A stretch of DNA of 64,000 nt. Source: Chara braunii. Its lineage: Eukaryota > Streptophyta > Charophyceae > Charales > Characeae. Position numbers and translations under genes: made by a program. Location of the stretch: positions 843,360 to 907,359 of the forward strand of contig BFEA01000390.1 in the NCBI GenBank assembly GCA_003427395.1, read 5' to 3'. Below the pieces are notes generated by a model. The model made no database searches, was not told the origin of the DNA, and worked only from the letters and a program-made list of their open reading frames with translations. This document shows, piece by piece, positions 23,640 to 35,690 of this stretch; position 1 is the first letter of the stretch, and every line of letters begins with the position of its first letter.

Positions 23640-24530
23640 ACCGTCCCACTGCAAGTGGAACAACGAGCAAATGCTAAAAGAGGTTATGAAGTATATCCAT
23701 ATAGACTTGAAGGAGGAAAATCAGTGGGTTGATTAGGAGAGTAGGATCATCATGGAGAAAGTTTCATAATGACATGTGAGACACATACTGGCTAGGTGAG
23801 GAAAAACTAACCAAAGACGATCTTGAGAAGATAGATCGGTACAATTATGTGGTAGTGGGGCAATTCTTGGCAGAGTATCAACGCTTTCCGCAAGGTTTGG
23901 GCGCTGTCAGAGTATGACAAGTGCTTCGTCTTCCTTATGCACTTTTCGGATGCAGAGCAGCGAAATTTGATTCATGGGATAAAAGAAAGACTTATATGCG
24001 AGATTTTTTACAATGAAATTTTGATCAGCACCTTTGTCATACTCTGCATGACACAAGGAAGAGAAAGGAGTCACAAAATTATGAGAAAAATGAACTTGGT
24101 AAAAAGACAAGTGCATCTGCAGAAGGCACCTCTGAGAGTATAAAAGGTGGACTTCAGAAGGACACTAAGGTGATGCAGCAAAATAAAAAATGAGGTGAAG
24201 GGAAGAAAGAGGAGCCTTGCATTAAGAGAAAGGAGGTGCAAACTAAAGCGAGGAGTGTTGCGACTCGTATCTGTGAAAGGACGACTGACGTCCCAAGAAG
24301 GAAGGAAAAAGGAAAGCGAGGGAGCCACCAAAAAGCTAATATAGCCCTACCTCCCGCTGCATCTGATCCTAAAAGGGAGTGTGATGATAAGAAGGCATCA
24401 TCAACTGCAAGTTGGACGGGGCGGAAGAATAGCACGCGGTGAGAGCAGTGGTCGAGGATTGTATGTGGTTGTTGTGGGAAAGTTGGTCATACACCTCTCA
24501 AATGCAATAGGATAAAAGGATAGAGTTGGA
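23640..24530 (+). pseudogene. decayed retroelement gag with CCHC knuckle
   Basis: Plus-strand frames are short and broken. The region ends with CGCCGKVGHTPLKC at 24464-24505, a CX2CX4HX4C zinc knuckle preceded by a Lys/Arg/Glu-rich stretch (24180-24440), as in retroelement Gag. Upstream fragments around 23690-24060 (charged, helical) may be the gag core. It belongs to none of E1-E4 that I can recognise. A stop follows soon after the knuckle. The class (Athila/Ogre-like or another lineage) cannot be settled here. Confidence 0.5.
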
Positions 24531-24699
24531 GGGTAAGACCGCTTGCTCTAAACAAAGGTTAAGCTTCTCTTAGATAGTTATCACCGCCTCACTTTAGCCC
24601 ATCTGCAACAAAAGAGAGAAAAAGTAATGTCGGTTGCCAGACTGATAGGCGACTACCTATTTTGCATTGCCTTTAAGCTAATTCTATGATTTTTTTTTT

Positions 24700-27600
24700 G
24701 ATATATAGGATCAATAAGGCATTACTAGCAAGCATGTCATGTCAACAACTCTTTCAACCAATTAAAAAATCAAGGGTCCGTTCAACCGAAGTTTTTATCT
24801 TCTGCTTCTCCTGATTCACAAAGACATGAGTCTTGTATCTTATTTAGTTAATCTTTAACTTTCCAAGTTGTTCTCAGTCAAACCCCATACAATCACTGAC
24901 ACACTAGCCTGGAGTAATTGTCACAAGGAAATGCGTCCGACGTTCGTCAATAAGCAAAACCCATTGACTTAGCAAAGCGACCGAATCAGTCAGGAGGACC
25001 TCATCTTCAACCCCATTTCAAGTCTTGAGCAACCGAGCAAAGCGACTAGATCAGTCAGGAGGACCTCATCGTTAACCCAATTTTAATGTCTTAGAAAAAT
25101 GAGCAAAGTGATCGGATCAGTCAGGAGGACCTCATCTCCAAACCCATTTCAATGTCTTAGGCAAACAAGCAAAGCGACCAGACCAATCAGGAGGATCTAA
25201 TTTCCAGCACCATTTCAATATCTTAGGCAAACAAGCAAAGCGACCGGGTCAGTTAGGAGGACCTCATCTCCAGCCCCATTTCAATATCTTAGGCAAACAA
25301 GCAAGGCGCGCCTGGATTAGTCAAGAGGACCTCATCTCCAGCCCCATTTCAATGTGTTAGGCAAACGACCAAAGCGACTGCATTAGTCAAGAGGATCTCA
25401 TCTTCAGCCCCATTTCAATGTCTTTGGCAAATAAGCAAAGCGATCGGATCAGTTAGGAGGACATCATCCCCCGCCCCGTTTTAAGTCTTTAGCAAACGAG
25501 CAAAGCAACCAGATCATTAAAGAGGACCTCATTTCCAGCCCTGTTTCAATGTCGTAGGCAAACGAGCAAAGCAACCAGATCATTAAAGAGGACCTCATTT
25601 CCAGCCCCGTTTCAATGTCTTAGGCAAACGAGCAAAGCAACTGAATCAGTCAACAGGACCTCACCTCCAAACCCATTTCAATGTCTTAGGCAAACAAGCA
25701 AAACGACCGGATCAGTCAGGAGGACCTCATCTCCAACCCCATTTCAATGTCTTAGGCAAACAAGCAAAGCGACCGGATTAATTAGGAGGACCTCATCCCC
25801 AACCCCATTTGAATGTCTTAGGCAAACGAGCAAAGCAACCCGATTAGTAAGAAGGACATAATCTCCAACCCCATTCAATGTCTTAGGCAAACAAGCAAAG
25901 AGACCGGATCAGTCAGGAGGACCTCATTTCCAGCCCCATTTCAATGTCTTAGGCAAACAAGCAACGCGACCAAATTGGTCAGGAGGCCAACCCCATTTCT
26001 TCGTTTTAAGCAAACACGCAAAGCGACGGGATCAGTCAGGAGGACCTCATCTCCAACCCCATTACAATGTCCTAGACAAACAAGCAAAGCGACTGAATCA
26101 GTCAGGAGGATCTCATCTTCATCCCCATTTCAATGCCTTAGGCAAACGAGCAAAGCGACCGGATTAGTCAGGAGGACCTCATCTCGAACCCCATTTCAAT
26201 ATCTTAGGCAAACAAGCAAAGCAACCAGACCAGTCAGGAGGACCTCATCTCCTGCCTCATTTCAATATCATAGGCAGACGAGCAAAGCGACCGGATTAGT
26301 CAGGAGGACCTTATCTCCATCCTCATTTCAATATCTTAGGCAAACAAGCAAAGCGACGGGATCAGTCAGGAGGACCTTATCTCCAACCCCATTACAATGT
26401 CTTAGGCAAACAAGCAAAACGATTGGATCAGTCAGGATGATCTCATCTCCATCCTCATGTCAATGCCTTAAGCAAACGAGCAAAGCGACCGGATTAGTCA
26501 GGAGGGCCTCATCTCGAACCCCATTTCAATATATCTTAGGCAAACAAGCAAAGAGACCGCATCGGTCAAGAGGACCTCATCTCCAGCCCCATTTCAATAT
26601 CTTAGGCAGACGAGCAAAGCGACCGGATCCATCAGGAGGACCTCATCTCCATCCTCATTTCAATGTCTTAGGCAAACGAGCAAAGCGTGGATCAATCAGG
26701 AGGACATCATCTCCAACCCCATTTCAATGTCTTAGGCAAACAAGCAAACCGACTGGATCAGTCAGGAGGACCTCATCTCCAGCCCCATTTCAATGTCTTA
26801 GGCAAACAAGGAAAGCGACCAGATTAGTCAAGAGGAATTAATCTCAAGCCTCGTTTCGATGTCTTAGGCAAACAAGCAAAGCGACCGGATCAATGAGGAG
26901 GAGCTCATCTCCAACCCCATTTCAATGTCTTAGGCAAAGACGCAAAGCGACCGGATCAATGAGGAGGGCCTCATCTCTAGCCCCATTTCAATGTTTTAGG
27001 TAAACAAGCAAAGCGACCGGATCAGTCAGGAGGACTTCATGTCCAACCCCATTTCCATGTCTTACGCAAACGAGCAAAGCAAACGGATCAGTCAACAAAA
27101 CCTTATTTTCAGCCCCATTCAAATCATCGCAAGTAAACATCATAGATTCCATTTCAAGCAAAATGAAATTAAACAATCATACTAAATTTTCTCTGATTCC
27201 GTTGAAGTCATGAATTAAAGTCAAGGAAATATACAAAAAACCAAAACTTAGTCAAACTGAATGAAGGGTGATATAGATAAGGGCATGTGGTATCCTAAGC
27301 GAGATCGCGTCGGCCTACCTTAAAGTCCCATGCCTCCACGGTCCCGCCTGAACCCCGACAGAGCTCCTGCAATCGGTGGGGCAAACCTCCCACAGAGGCC
27401 TTAGCACGGATTATGAGTTTCAATCCTGCCTCGCGCCTTCCTCTTTGAACCAAAAGACTAGACTTAGTGTAAGAAAGGCAGAAGAGGAAAAGTCAAGTCA
27501 CTCAGATCCAGGAGAGGTGCTCCCAGACTCGCGTGAGAGGGCCTCGATACCTTGACATGCCTGAGGGCCCCGCAATGGTAGCCAAGAATGCAGCAAGAAC

Positions 27601-27720
27601 AACTGAATCGCAGTCAAGCGTAACGAAGATGGCCGAAAAATATAACCAACAAGCGGAATAACTCCTCTCAGACGATCCCCCAAGTTGCAACAATAACCCT
27701 TTTCGACTGCTTGATCACTC
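24700..27720 (+). repeat. copy B of the minisatellite-carrying dispersed repeat
   Basis: The left part (gcattactagcaagcatgtc..., ...ttgttctcagtcaaacccc) and the right part (ccattcaaatcatcgcaag..., then the block at 27330-27450) match copies A and C. The left end seems truncated at about 24700. The central array (24963-27120) makes up most of it. Open frames through the array are repeat artefacts. Confidence 0.75.
24963..27120 (+). repeat. 66-bp minisatellite array, about 32 units
   Basis: The unit reads roughly gcaaagcgaccggatcagtc, aggaggacctcatctccaac, cccatttcaatgtcttaggc, aaacaa. Adjacent atcagtcagg landmarks at 26031 and 26097 are 66 bp apart. Because 66 is a multiple of three, frames stay open over many units (for example 25975-26841), giving a 22-residue Arg/Ser/Thr-rich repeat with no known relatives. 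Units differ by several per cent and by small indels. Confidence 0.92.
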
Positions 27721-28424
27721 CCCCACGTTGCAGCCTCTAATAAGAACGCCGCTACACAATCTAGGAAGGTTGCGCTCAGATGGAACTCAACCCCACTCTC
27801 TAACGACCAGCCCGCCCGTACCTCACAGGCAAGCTATCTCTTCTACTTCAAGCCTCATTGCAACCCTCTTTGATTCGAGCGCTTGCACCTTACTGGACCT
27901 ATTAAGGTTAGCAAGACAACCCCACTCATACCTATTAAACAACAGGTGATGATCCCACACCTCTCTCAGTATGGTGGCCCTACCTAGCAAGAGTCTGGCC
28001 TAGGTCGTCACTCTAGACCCACCCTGCCTAAGCAGTAGTTGCCCTACTTCGCCATCAATGTTCAAGCAAGGGAACAAACCATTTCCTCCTCTTTTACCTG
28101 ATAATGTCGTTACTTTCCTATTCAAAGGAAAGATAACAGCACCCCACAATGGACACGGAACATAGTTTCGACGTGGGTCTCACTATCATTCTCAAGACTC
28201 GTAACTGCTTCCTTAAGCCTCAACGAGGGAGTAACAATTCAAGAGTGCACTTCCACTGAGAACAACTATACAATTTGACCAACTTCCTTTGGGAAGAACC
28301 ACCTTCCACAAAAAACGAGTCACCCCATTCACCTTCGGTCCCATGCCAGACGTGGGTTTCATGCAAAGTCTATGTCCTCTTGGAAGGCAATCCATACACC
28401 ATCAATCAGGCATCAAACAAAATA
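27721..28424. other. unrecognised left flank of E3
   Basis: No gene is recognised. The last four bases (28421-28424, AATA) are one copy of the E3 target duplication. Because E3 inserted here, this stretch was once continuous with 37453 onward, which leads to a PBS and LTR at 38151-38955. It may therefore be interior sequence of that minus-strand element. Confidence 0.45.
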
Positions 28425-29335
28425 TGCGAGGCCACTGCCTCTATGAGCCCCTTTCGGCAGTCCGTCAGCCGCCCTAAGTGAAGGCAGGCTCGAAGAGGCC
28501 TTCAGGGCCTTATTTCGGCCTCTGCACAACTAAGGAAATTCAGGCAGTTGCACAGCGCCAGTTGGTTGAGGAAACCCAGGCCCTGGACCGCCTGTGTGAA
28601 TGAATGGAAAGCAGGCCCTGGGCTGGATACGGGTACTGGGCCAAACACATGCCAAAGGCAGTTGGGCACATGCAACTACCGCAGGCCCCAGGCCTGTTCT
28701 CCATCGTGCTGGGCCTCAGGATATCGGGGCCTACTAGAAGCTTCCTGGGACTGGACGCAGGTAGGCCACTTCGATATCGCAAAGGGCCTGCCTCCTCATT
28801 CGGTATTCGGGTGCTGGCTGCATGTTGCGCAAGCGCTGCTGCGTTATTTGCTGGCTGGCGCCCACGCGCTCACGGGCGAGCAGGGAAGGAGCAGGCAGCC
28901 ATAGCCGAGCTGCGCTGCTGTGAGCCGGGTGTGGCGCAGCGTGGTCCTTGGGTGCAAGTGGCATCTGTATGTTGGGGAACGAGGTTGTGAGTAAGGCGAG
29001 AGACATACCTGGTGCTGGAAGCGTGCGACATTGGTCGTTGTATGCTCATACTTCAGGAGAGTTGTTGTCGTCAACTTCGGCATTATAGTATAGGCTAGAT
29101 AGGATCTCCCGCATGTAGTATGGGCGCCGAGCGCCAGATAGGATATCAACTCTGGTTCTTCGTTGATAATGATGATGGGACTATTTCAACATTGTCAATT
29201 ATGAACTCTAGGTGTGCTCTTATTTGGTGAAACTCGTGATGCAATTCTGTTGTTGGTTCGAGGTCACTACTATCTGGACTCATATGTATGATGTTGTTTG
29301 ATTGCTGAAGTTCGCTATTGCTTATCTTCCTTGCA
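28425..29335 (+). repeat. E3 5' LTR
   Basis: 911 bp, TGCGAGGCCACTGCC... to ...CTTCCTTGCA. It matches 36562-37448 along its length. It contains ccgccctaagtgaag, a motif shared with the E4 LTR. Confidence 0.9.
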
Positions 29336-29338
29336 ATT

Positions 29339-29356
29339 TGGTTTCGGAGTTGTGGT
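29339..29356 (+). promoter_or_regulatory. E3 primer-binding site
   Basis: TGGTTTCGGAGTTGTGG follows the LTR after three bases. It is a mutated form of the TGGTATCGGAGC core in E1, E2 and E4, differing at two positions in the first twelve. Confidence 0.7.
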
Positions 29357-30582
29357 ACGATTGCGCTCATCTGGCGCTTGTCTTCTGCCTTATGTGGTAC
29401 ATACATGCGGTCTGCTTGGCGAGTTGGCCGTAAATGGTGTGTAGTGAGGAGGGTGGAGACGAGTGATAGGCGACCCAGGAGGTGAGGGGATCGCCAGGAA
29501 GGCTATGAGGTGTAATGTGGTCTGGACAATGTGATGAGAACTATCTAATGTGCGATTGATGCTGAAGTGGAACGGCAAGATAATGCTGGTTGTGCCGATG
29601 CAGTGCCTGGTCATCGCAATCGCCATCAGGTCATCTGGTGAGATTATCTCTGTGGTTGGGGGCAACTATTTGAGGTACGTTGCTCTTAACCTTATCTACC
29701 CTCTTCGACACTTCTTACCGTGAAGTTGTGTTCCTTCTGGAAAGTCCTCTCATTGTGAGGTGTCGAGTGCGCTCAACCTTGAGAGTCGGCAATGTTCACG
29801 TGGAGCATCTGGGAGAAGATGGGCGGAGCTTTCTGAAGGGCCTTGGACGAAGCACTGGGTCACGATCACCATGCCAACCCACCGGGAGTAGAGCACGCAT
29901 GCTTTGCTGCTTGTCCTTTGTTTGGCTTGCTGCGCTGTTAGATGGGTACTGAAGGGCAGGCCAGCCCTATGGGAGACGAGACCGGGCGTCTTTAAATAAG
30001 CACCGGAAGGGGAACCATTGGTTGTGATCGTCGTCCAGCTGCGACGTAAAATAATTCTTGGAGTCACTTGGGGGCGGACGTTAAATTGCCTCTGGATCGG
30101 CCAATGGTAGTAAGGCTCGCTGCACGCGAGGATAATCCAGTGCAGGGCTGGCCAGCTCAGCAGATACTCGAGGCACAAGGGTGGGCCGAACACACACCTT
30201 TTAGACAAGCAACGCTCTCCGGATCGCTCAGGGACGCTGACGTCAAGTGACATTCAGGGGAACTAAGGGAGGGGTAGATTTCAGGTGATAAGTTCGAGAA
30301 AATTCCATGCTGTCCTATCCACACAAATGATTCTATTTTTATGTTTTGATTAGTTAGATGTACAACCAATTGACATCTGACCGACAACATTAGTTAGAAC
30401 TGTTTCTTGTTCATGGTGCTTCTGTTTGCGAACTAATCAAACTAAAAATAGTTTTATTTGTAGGAATCTGACTTACCTGTTTAGTCTCAAACATAGCCAC
30501 CGATTACTTCATCGGTCTATATAGTATGATGCGGTAGGCATCAAGAGTGTCCTAGTGCAGACATTGTACAGTGATGTAGCTT
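29357..30582 (+). other. E3 5' leader
   Basis: Untranslated leader homologous to the E4 leader (54403-55655). Shared blocks include ctgtggttgggggcaacta (29651), gtgcgctcaacct (29768) and cacgatcaccatgccaaccc (29861). No gene is supported. Confidence 0.75.
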
Positions 30583-32547
30583 ATGAGTGACAGGGAGGTT
30601 CCACAACCGGACGACCGGACCTTGCGATCGGCTAGACGCCCGATTGCCCATTTAGAATTAGGACCAGAGGGCGACAGGTACTTGTTCCACCAGCGTAGGG
30701 AAAGGTTGCAGCAGCAGAGGAGGGCTAGAGCAACAGAGGCTAGCAGGGCCCTTGTAAGTGAGGCCACAGCTTCGGAAGCCATGGCCATCTCTGCGCTGCA
30801 GACTACTCAGGCCGGTAGTTCACGATCTGTAGGGTCAACGGTCGCACAAACCCAGAGTCAGTCCGTTGGTGTTATGGCAAGCCAGTCGTTGGTGTTGACA
30901 CCCGAGGAGGTCGCCATACAGCGAGCTGCTGCTCGCGAGGCATAGCTACAGCAGGCTTTAGGAGAGATTAAGGCTGAGAAAGAGAGAATGATTAGGAGAA
31001 GAGCCAGGATGCAAAGGAGAGAAACGGACGTTAGTGAGTTAGAGGAGATGAACCCTGCAGAGATGGATGATGATTTGAGAACCATACGGTCGGTCCTGTT
31101 AAGTGTAGTGGAGGTGGACGATCACCAGACGAACATCTTACAGGACGTCCAACAGAGTCTGGCTATGTTAGTCGGGCGGATGCAAGCGACTTCATCACCG
31201 TCCAGGCTAGGTGCCTGGCCCGTTGCACATCCTCCTTTTGTCCCACCGGTAACTGGGGTATCCCCATATGTAGCCCCATCATCGGTTGCTATCGTTTCCC
31301 TGGGCATGCCGTTATCAGGAGGGCTCTCAGCAGGTCCAAGTTTGCAGATTCCTGTACAGTCAGTGGTCACTCAGACACCGTCTCAGGTTGCAGTCAGTGT
31401 GCAGCCTCTTGTCTCGCAATCTGTATAGTCACAGGGTACTCAGCCCCTGCAGTCAGTACAGCAACCTGTTTCACCGGGTCCACAGTTCGGAGTGATGCAG
31501 GGACCGGGACAAACACAGTGGGTGCCAAAGACGACCATCGCCGCTCCGAAACCCTTCACAAGGGATAAAAGAGGTGAAGAGCTCGACACGTGGTTGAGGG
31601 CAGTGCCAGTCTATGTTAGGTGTAAACTTACCTTGCCGCACGAAGAAGTGCTTGTGGCTGCCTCCTACCTAGAGGGTAGTGCAGCAAGATGGTTGAGTGG
31701 TTTAGTGCAGCTCCAGGGGTATGGTCATGACTTCCGCGCTTGGGCGGTCAACCAGAAATTGGACGACTTCCTTAAGCTGGTGGAGGAAAGGTGGCATGAT
31801 CCTCAGGAGGCCCAAGGGGCCACTGATGCAATCCTGACACTGGACACGCGGCAGTTCAAGTCAGTAAGGGAAGCCACCGACGCAGTTGAGCGTCTGATCT
31901 GTGTCCCAAGGGTACGCTATGACCCCCAGGTTCTACTCACCTCCTACCTGAGATGCTTCTCTTTGCCTCTCAGGAACCAGTTGGCAGGTGAGGCCAACAT
32001 CAATATGCACAACTTTCCTTCGTTTAGCAAGAAGGCCCTAGACCTTGAGGCAAAGATAGGGCATGGACAGGCACCCACTACAGACGGAAGGAGGAAGACA
32101 CTGCCTCCTAACCGGAAGGCGAAGGGGCGCATAATGTTTGTCGATAACGATGGTTCCACCATCGAGCTAGACGACAACTTCCAGGAGGGAGTAGGTTCAG
32201 AGGCGGGCAGCGTAGAAGCTTCAGGGGGTGGAGTAGTCGCTGCCGTAACTCAGAAAGGTAGGGCGTCCGGTAGACTCCGTGGAGGTTCACGATCGAGGAG
32301 TCGAGTTGACCCCAATGCTCCTCCATGGGAGAAAGCGGGTCTTACAGAGGACGTGTGGAGAGACCGGTACACCCGGTAAGCTTGTATTCGTTGTCGCCAA
32401 TATGGCCATAACCAATTCAAGTGCCGAAACAAGAAGGTGCCCAAGAACCTGCCTACGGTGGGGCAGGCGTTAGGATCCTCCCATCCCGGAGGTAGCAATG
32501 TGGCCAGCACTTCAGGCACTGCTCCAGGAAACACGTCGGGCCAGTAG
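30583..32547 (+). pseudogene. E3 gag polyprotein
   Basis: Starts at ATG 30583 (MSDREVPQ), the same context as E4 gag. One frame runs to TAG 32545-32547, interrupted only by TAG at 30943-30945, TAG at 31426-31428 and TAA at 32377-32379. The N-terminal third is Gln/Arg/Ala-rich and probably coiled coil. The gag core (about 31540-32090) has TWLRAVPVYV, EGSAARWLSGLVQ and LLTSYLRC. A basic Gly/Arg/Ser tail precedes the knuckle CIRCRQYGHNQFKC (32381-32425), just behind the TAA. Gag packages RNA and forms the particle. It is unusually close to a full frame, but three nonsense codons make it inactive. Confidence 0.88.
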
Positions 32548-32576
32548 GAATAGTAGTTGTTCCTGCTAGGGTCGAG

Positions 32577-33382
32577 GTGGTGCAGGCATCCTCACCATCT
32601 CGAGAGATGGCCCAAGCTACTGACTCCAGCGTCGTCCCGCAGACACATTCGGACCCATCGAGCCTCTGTTCGATGAATGTGTTCGAGTCCTTAGAGGAGC
32701 TAGAGGAGGAGTGGTCTAGAGCAGACCCACTAGCTTCTTGGACGGCCCTAGTCAAAGCCCCGAAGGGTGAGATGTTCGTCAGCAAGGTTGTCATTGGCGG
32801 CCGCAAGGCCGGGGCCTATTACGACACTTGCTCGACTAGGAACTTTATAAGTCGCGCGTGTGTTGAGAGGCTGCGCTTACAGGGGCAAGTGCAGCGCCCG
32901 AGTCGCCCTGTGGAGTCGACCTGTGCCAACAAACAGCGCATGGTAGTCAACGACTACCTCCAAGATGTGGAGTGTTGTTTTCCGTATGCGGGAGGGGAAC
33001 TGAGACACCACGTCTCGTTCCTAGTGAGCGATGACCTCCCCATGGACATGTTGTTAGGTATGTACTACCTCTCTGTGGCACAGCCCCAGTTTGAATGGGA
33101 CAGAAAAGTGGTCAAACACACTCTGCCAGGTGGAGGGACCGCCATATTACATAAGTTCAAAGCTAGTAGTCTGATCGAGTCCTATGGGTGCATGTGTGCG
33201 ACCGCGTTCTATAACTATTATAAGCAAAATCAGGAGGAGGGTTATGTACTTAGTTTATGTCTCTGCTGCAGGCGAGCCGGTGAAAATGCCGCCGGAGATA
33301 GAGGGAGTAGTTGCCAAGTACCTTGATCTATTTGAAGAGCCGACAGGGGTTGTAGAGAGGGGGGTCGTCCACACGATAGAGA
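32577..33382 (+). pseudogene. E3 protease region
   Basis: The frame differs from gag and begins after a short gap. The expected aspartic protease triad D-[ST]-G reads DTCS (codons from 32823) within AYYDTCSTRNFIS, so the active-site glycine is replaced by cysteine. The later fold motif SDDLPMDMLLGMYYL is present. A one-base shift near 33255 moves the frame, which continues as VYVSAAGEPV...GVVHTIEI up to the foreign insert at 33383. Protease would cut Gag-Pol; this one should be inactive. Confidence 0.85.
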
Positions 33383-33404
33383 TTATGTTCATTAATGGGA
33401 CGGA

Positions 33405-33435
<31 letters not shown>

Positions 33436-33830
33436 CGGCAAGCCACTCACGTTGCGTCTACTTTCAATTCTAATTTGCTGGATTGATCAATGTTGAGGCT
33501 TTCTTTTACATATGTATTGTATGGTCGGTCTTGTGAAGTTCAAACTCTTACAGTGGGTAGAACGCAAAGTAAGATAAGCGATTGATTACATAATCGAGCA
33601 AAGAAGGAAAAAAAACTTATGCTCCGTGAGGTTTCAGTAAGCTAGAGCAATCAATGAATTCAATCCCACCGGGCCATCGTCAATTTTCAATTCCCATTAG
33701 CTAAGGGTTCAGTCTAGATAAGAGCTGGGATGGTTGGATTTGGCCGGCGGCGTATTATCTTGTTTACTTACCCACTCTCTAGACTCAATTATATCTGGAG
33801 AGAGAAAGAAGAAAGTCCATCTCTTGTGGC
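33383..33830. other. foreign 450-bp segment in E3 RT, origin unknown
   Basis: Between HTIEI and the RT motif CIDYRGLN the expected RT connection/fingers (about 55 residues in E4) is missing. In its place are 448 bp with a (GAAA)8-type tract (33402-33435) and A/T-richer sequence with no gypsy resemblance. No terminal repeats or target duplication are visible, so it looks like filler DNA at a repaired break. Its style resembles organellar intergenic DNA, but I cannot identify it. Confidence 0.6.
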
Positions 33831-34743
33831 ACTTAGGACGTGCATTGACTATAGGGGCCTCAATGCCATCACTGTTAAGAACAAAGAGCCCCTACCACGC
33901 ATCGATGATCTGTTAGATAGAGTGCAAGGGTGTCGGTACTTCAGTAAGATAGATCTGAAGTCCGGGTACCATCAGATTGCAATCCGGCCCGAGGATCAAC
34001 ACAAAACCGCTTTTCAGACCAGGTACGGTCTATACGAGTTTGTGGTGATGCCTTTTGGCCTTTGCAATGCTCCTGGTACCTTTCAGCACGCTATGAATCG
34101 GATATTCCATGACCACTTGGATAAGTTTATCATCGTGTACCTCGATGACATACTTATTTTTAGTAAGACTGTCGAGGAGCATGTTGCACATTTGGACAAA
34201 ATCATCAGCCTCCTGCGACAGCACAAGTTCAAGATCAACGGTGAGAAGTGCAAGTTTGGCCGCACCCGTGTCTTGTACTTGGGCCATGAAATATCCGTGG
34301 AAGGGTTAAAACCCGATGACGCGAAGGTGGCCAGCATTCGTGATTGGCCACGTCCTCAGTCTGTGACTGAGATGAGATCTTCCTTAGGAATGACAGGCTA
34401 CTATAGGACTTTCGTTAAGAACTATAGCATAGTGGCCGCTCCTTTGACTGATCTGACCCGCCTTGACACCCCATGGGAGTGGGCAGATGAGTGCGAGGCT
34501 GCTTTAAGACATCTGAAGCATGCGTTGACGCACTACGAGGTCTTAAAACTCCCTGATCCTGACAAGCCGTTCGTAGTTACCACGGATGCCAGCCAATACG
34601 CCATTGGCGCCGTGCTCGCACAGCAGGAGGGGCCAAAGTTGAGGCCAGTCGAGTACATGTCTAAGAAAATGGCGTTTCAGAAGTTGGCAAAGTCAACCTA
34701 TGAGAAGGAACTCTATGCGGTGTACAAGGCACTGACCCATTGA
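33831..34743 (+). pseudogene. E3 reverse transcriptase and RNase H start
   Basis: Resumes at [14 protein letters not shown] and is open for about 300 codons. Motifs in order: [35 protein letters not shown], catalytic IVYLDDILIFSK (YLDD intact), LYLGHEIS, SLGMTGYYRTF, and RNase H DASQYAIGAVLAQ. A TGA ends it at 34741-34743 in place of a codon in the H-x-RHYLLGRFF motif; CGA to TGA is the simplest change. The first RT fingers are lost to the insert upstream, so the enzyme could not fold. Confidence 0.92.
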
Positions 34744-35690
34744 AGGCACTATCTCCTTGGGAGGTTCTTCATCCTCAGGACTGATCATCAGACACTGAGA
34801 TGGATGAGAACTCAGCCGGTACTTTCTGATGCTATGAAGCGTTGGATCGAAGTCATTGAGCAGTATGACTTCGACCCTCAGTATCTGAAAGGGGAGTACA
34901 ACAAGGTTGCTAATGCCTTGTCGCGTAGACCTGACTTCTCATGTGCGCTAATTACTGAGTTCGATCTGACAGACGATTTTACTCGCTCTTTGGTGGAAGC
35001 CTATCGAGAGGACCAGTTTATGTCTGAGATCATACGCAGACTAGAGGTGAAGGACAAAAAGACCTCTGTCGAGTTTGAGTTGGTCAACGGTTTGCTGTTC
35101 CTTGAGAAGGCAGGGAATAAACGTTTGTGTGTCCCGAATAGAGAGTCTTTGCGTAGTTTGTTTTTAGGCGAGTGTCATGACGCCACCGCCCATTTTGGGT
35201 ATAAGAAGACCGCAACTAATTTGCTGCAGCGGTTTTGGTGGCCCACGATGATACGAGATGCCCAGCTGTACGTGGAGACTTGTCAAGTCTGTCAGAGAGA
35301 CAAGCCACGTACGCAGGCTCCTCTTGGGCTCTTGAAGCCCCTTCCGATTCCAGAAAGGCCAGGTGAAAGTTTATCCATGGACTTCATGGATACGCTGGTC
35401 ACCAACAAGAGTGGGATGAGACACATCTTCATTATCACGGATAGGTTTAGTAAGTATGCTAGGTTAGTAGCCATGTCGGAAACTGCGAAGACCGAGTACG
35501 TCATCAGATTGTTTAAGGAGAACTGGGTCAGAGATTTTGGTTTACCCAAATCCATAGTGAGTGACAGGGATGTCTGATTCACTAGCGAGTTGTGGAAGGC
35601 CGCTGCTGCGGAGCAGGGAACTCAGTTGCAGATGACTTCTGGGAATCACCCAGAGGCCAACGGTCAGGCCGAGCAGCTGAGTTGTACAAC
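34744..35690 (+). pseudogene. E3 RNase H end and integrase core
   Basis: Continues in the same frame after the TGA: LRTDHQTLRWM, NALSRRPDF, integrase zinc domain (GECHDATAHFGY, CQVCQRDK), and core residues SMDFMD and VSDRDV. A TGA at 35575-35577 replaces the next arginine codon, and the third catalytic motif (HPEANGQAEQ) follows in frame. A 5-base deficit relative to E4 near 35680 shifts the frame. Integrase would insert element DNA into the nucleus. Confidence 0.9.

Noticed and set aside
25975-26841. A 288-codon Arg/Ser/Thr-rich open frame with a 22-residue repeat.
   Set aside because: It is produced by the 66-bp tandem unit, whose length is divisible by three. Other frames are open in the same way and no start context or relatives support a protein.
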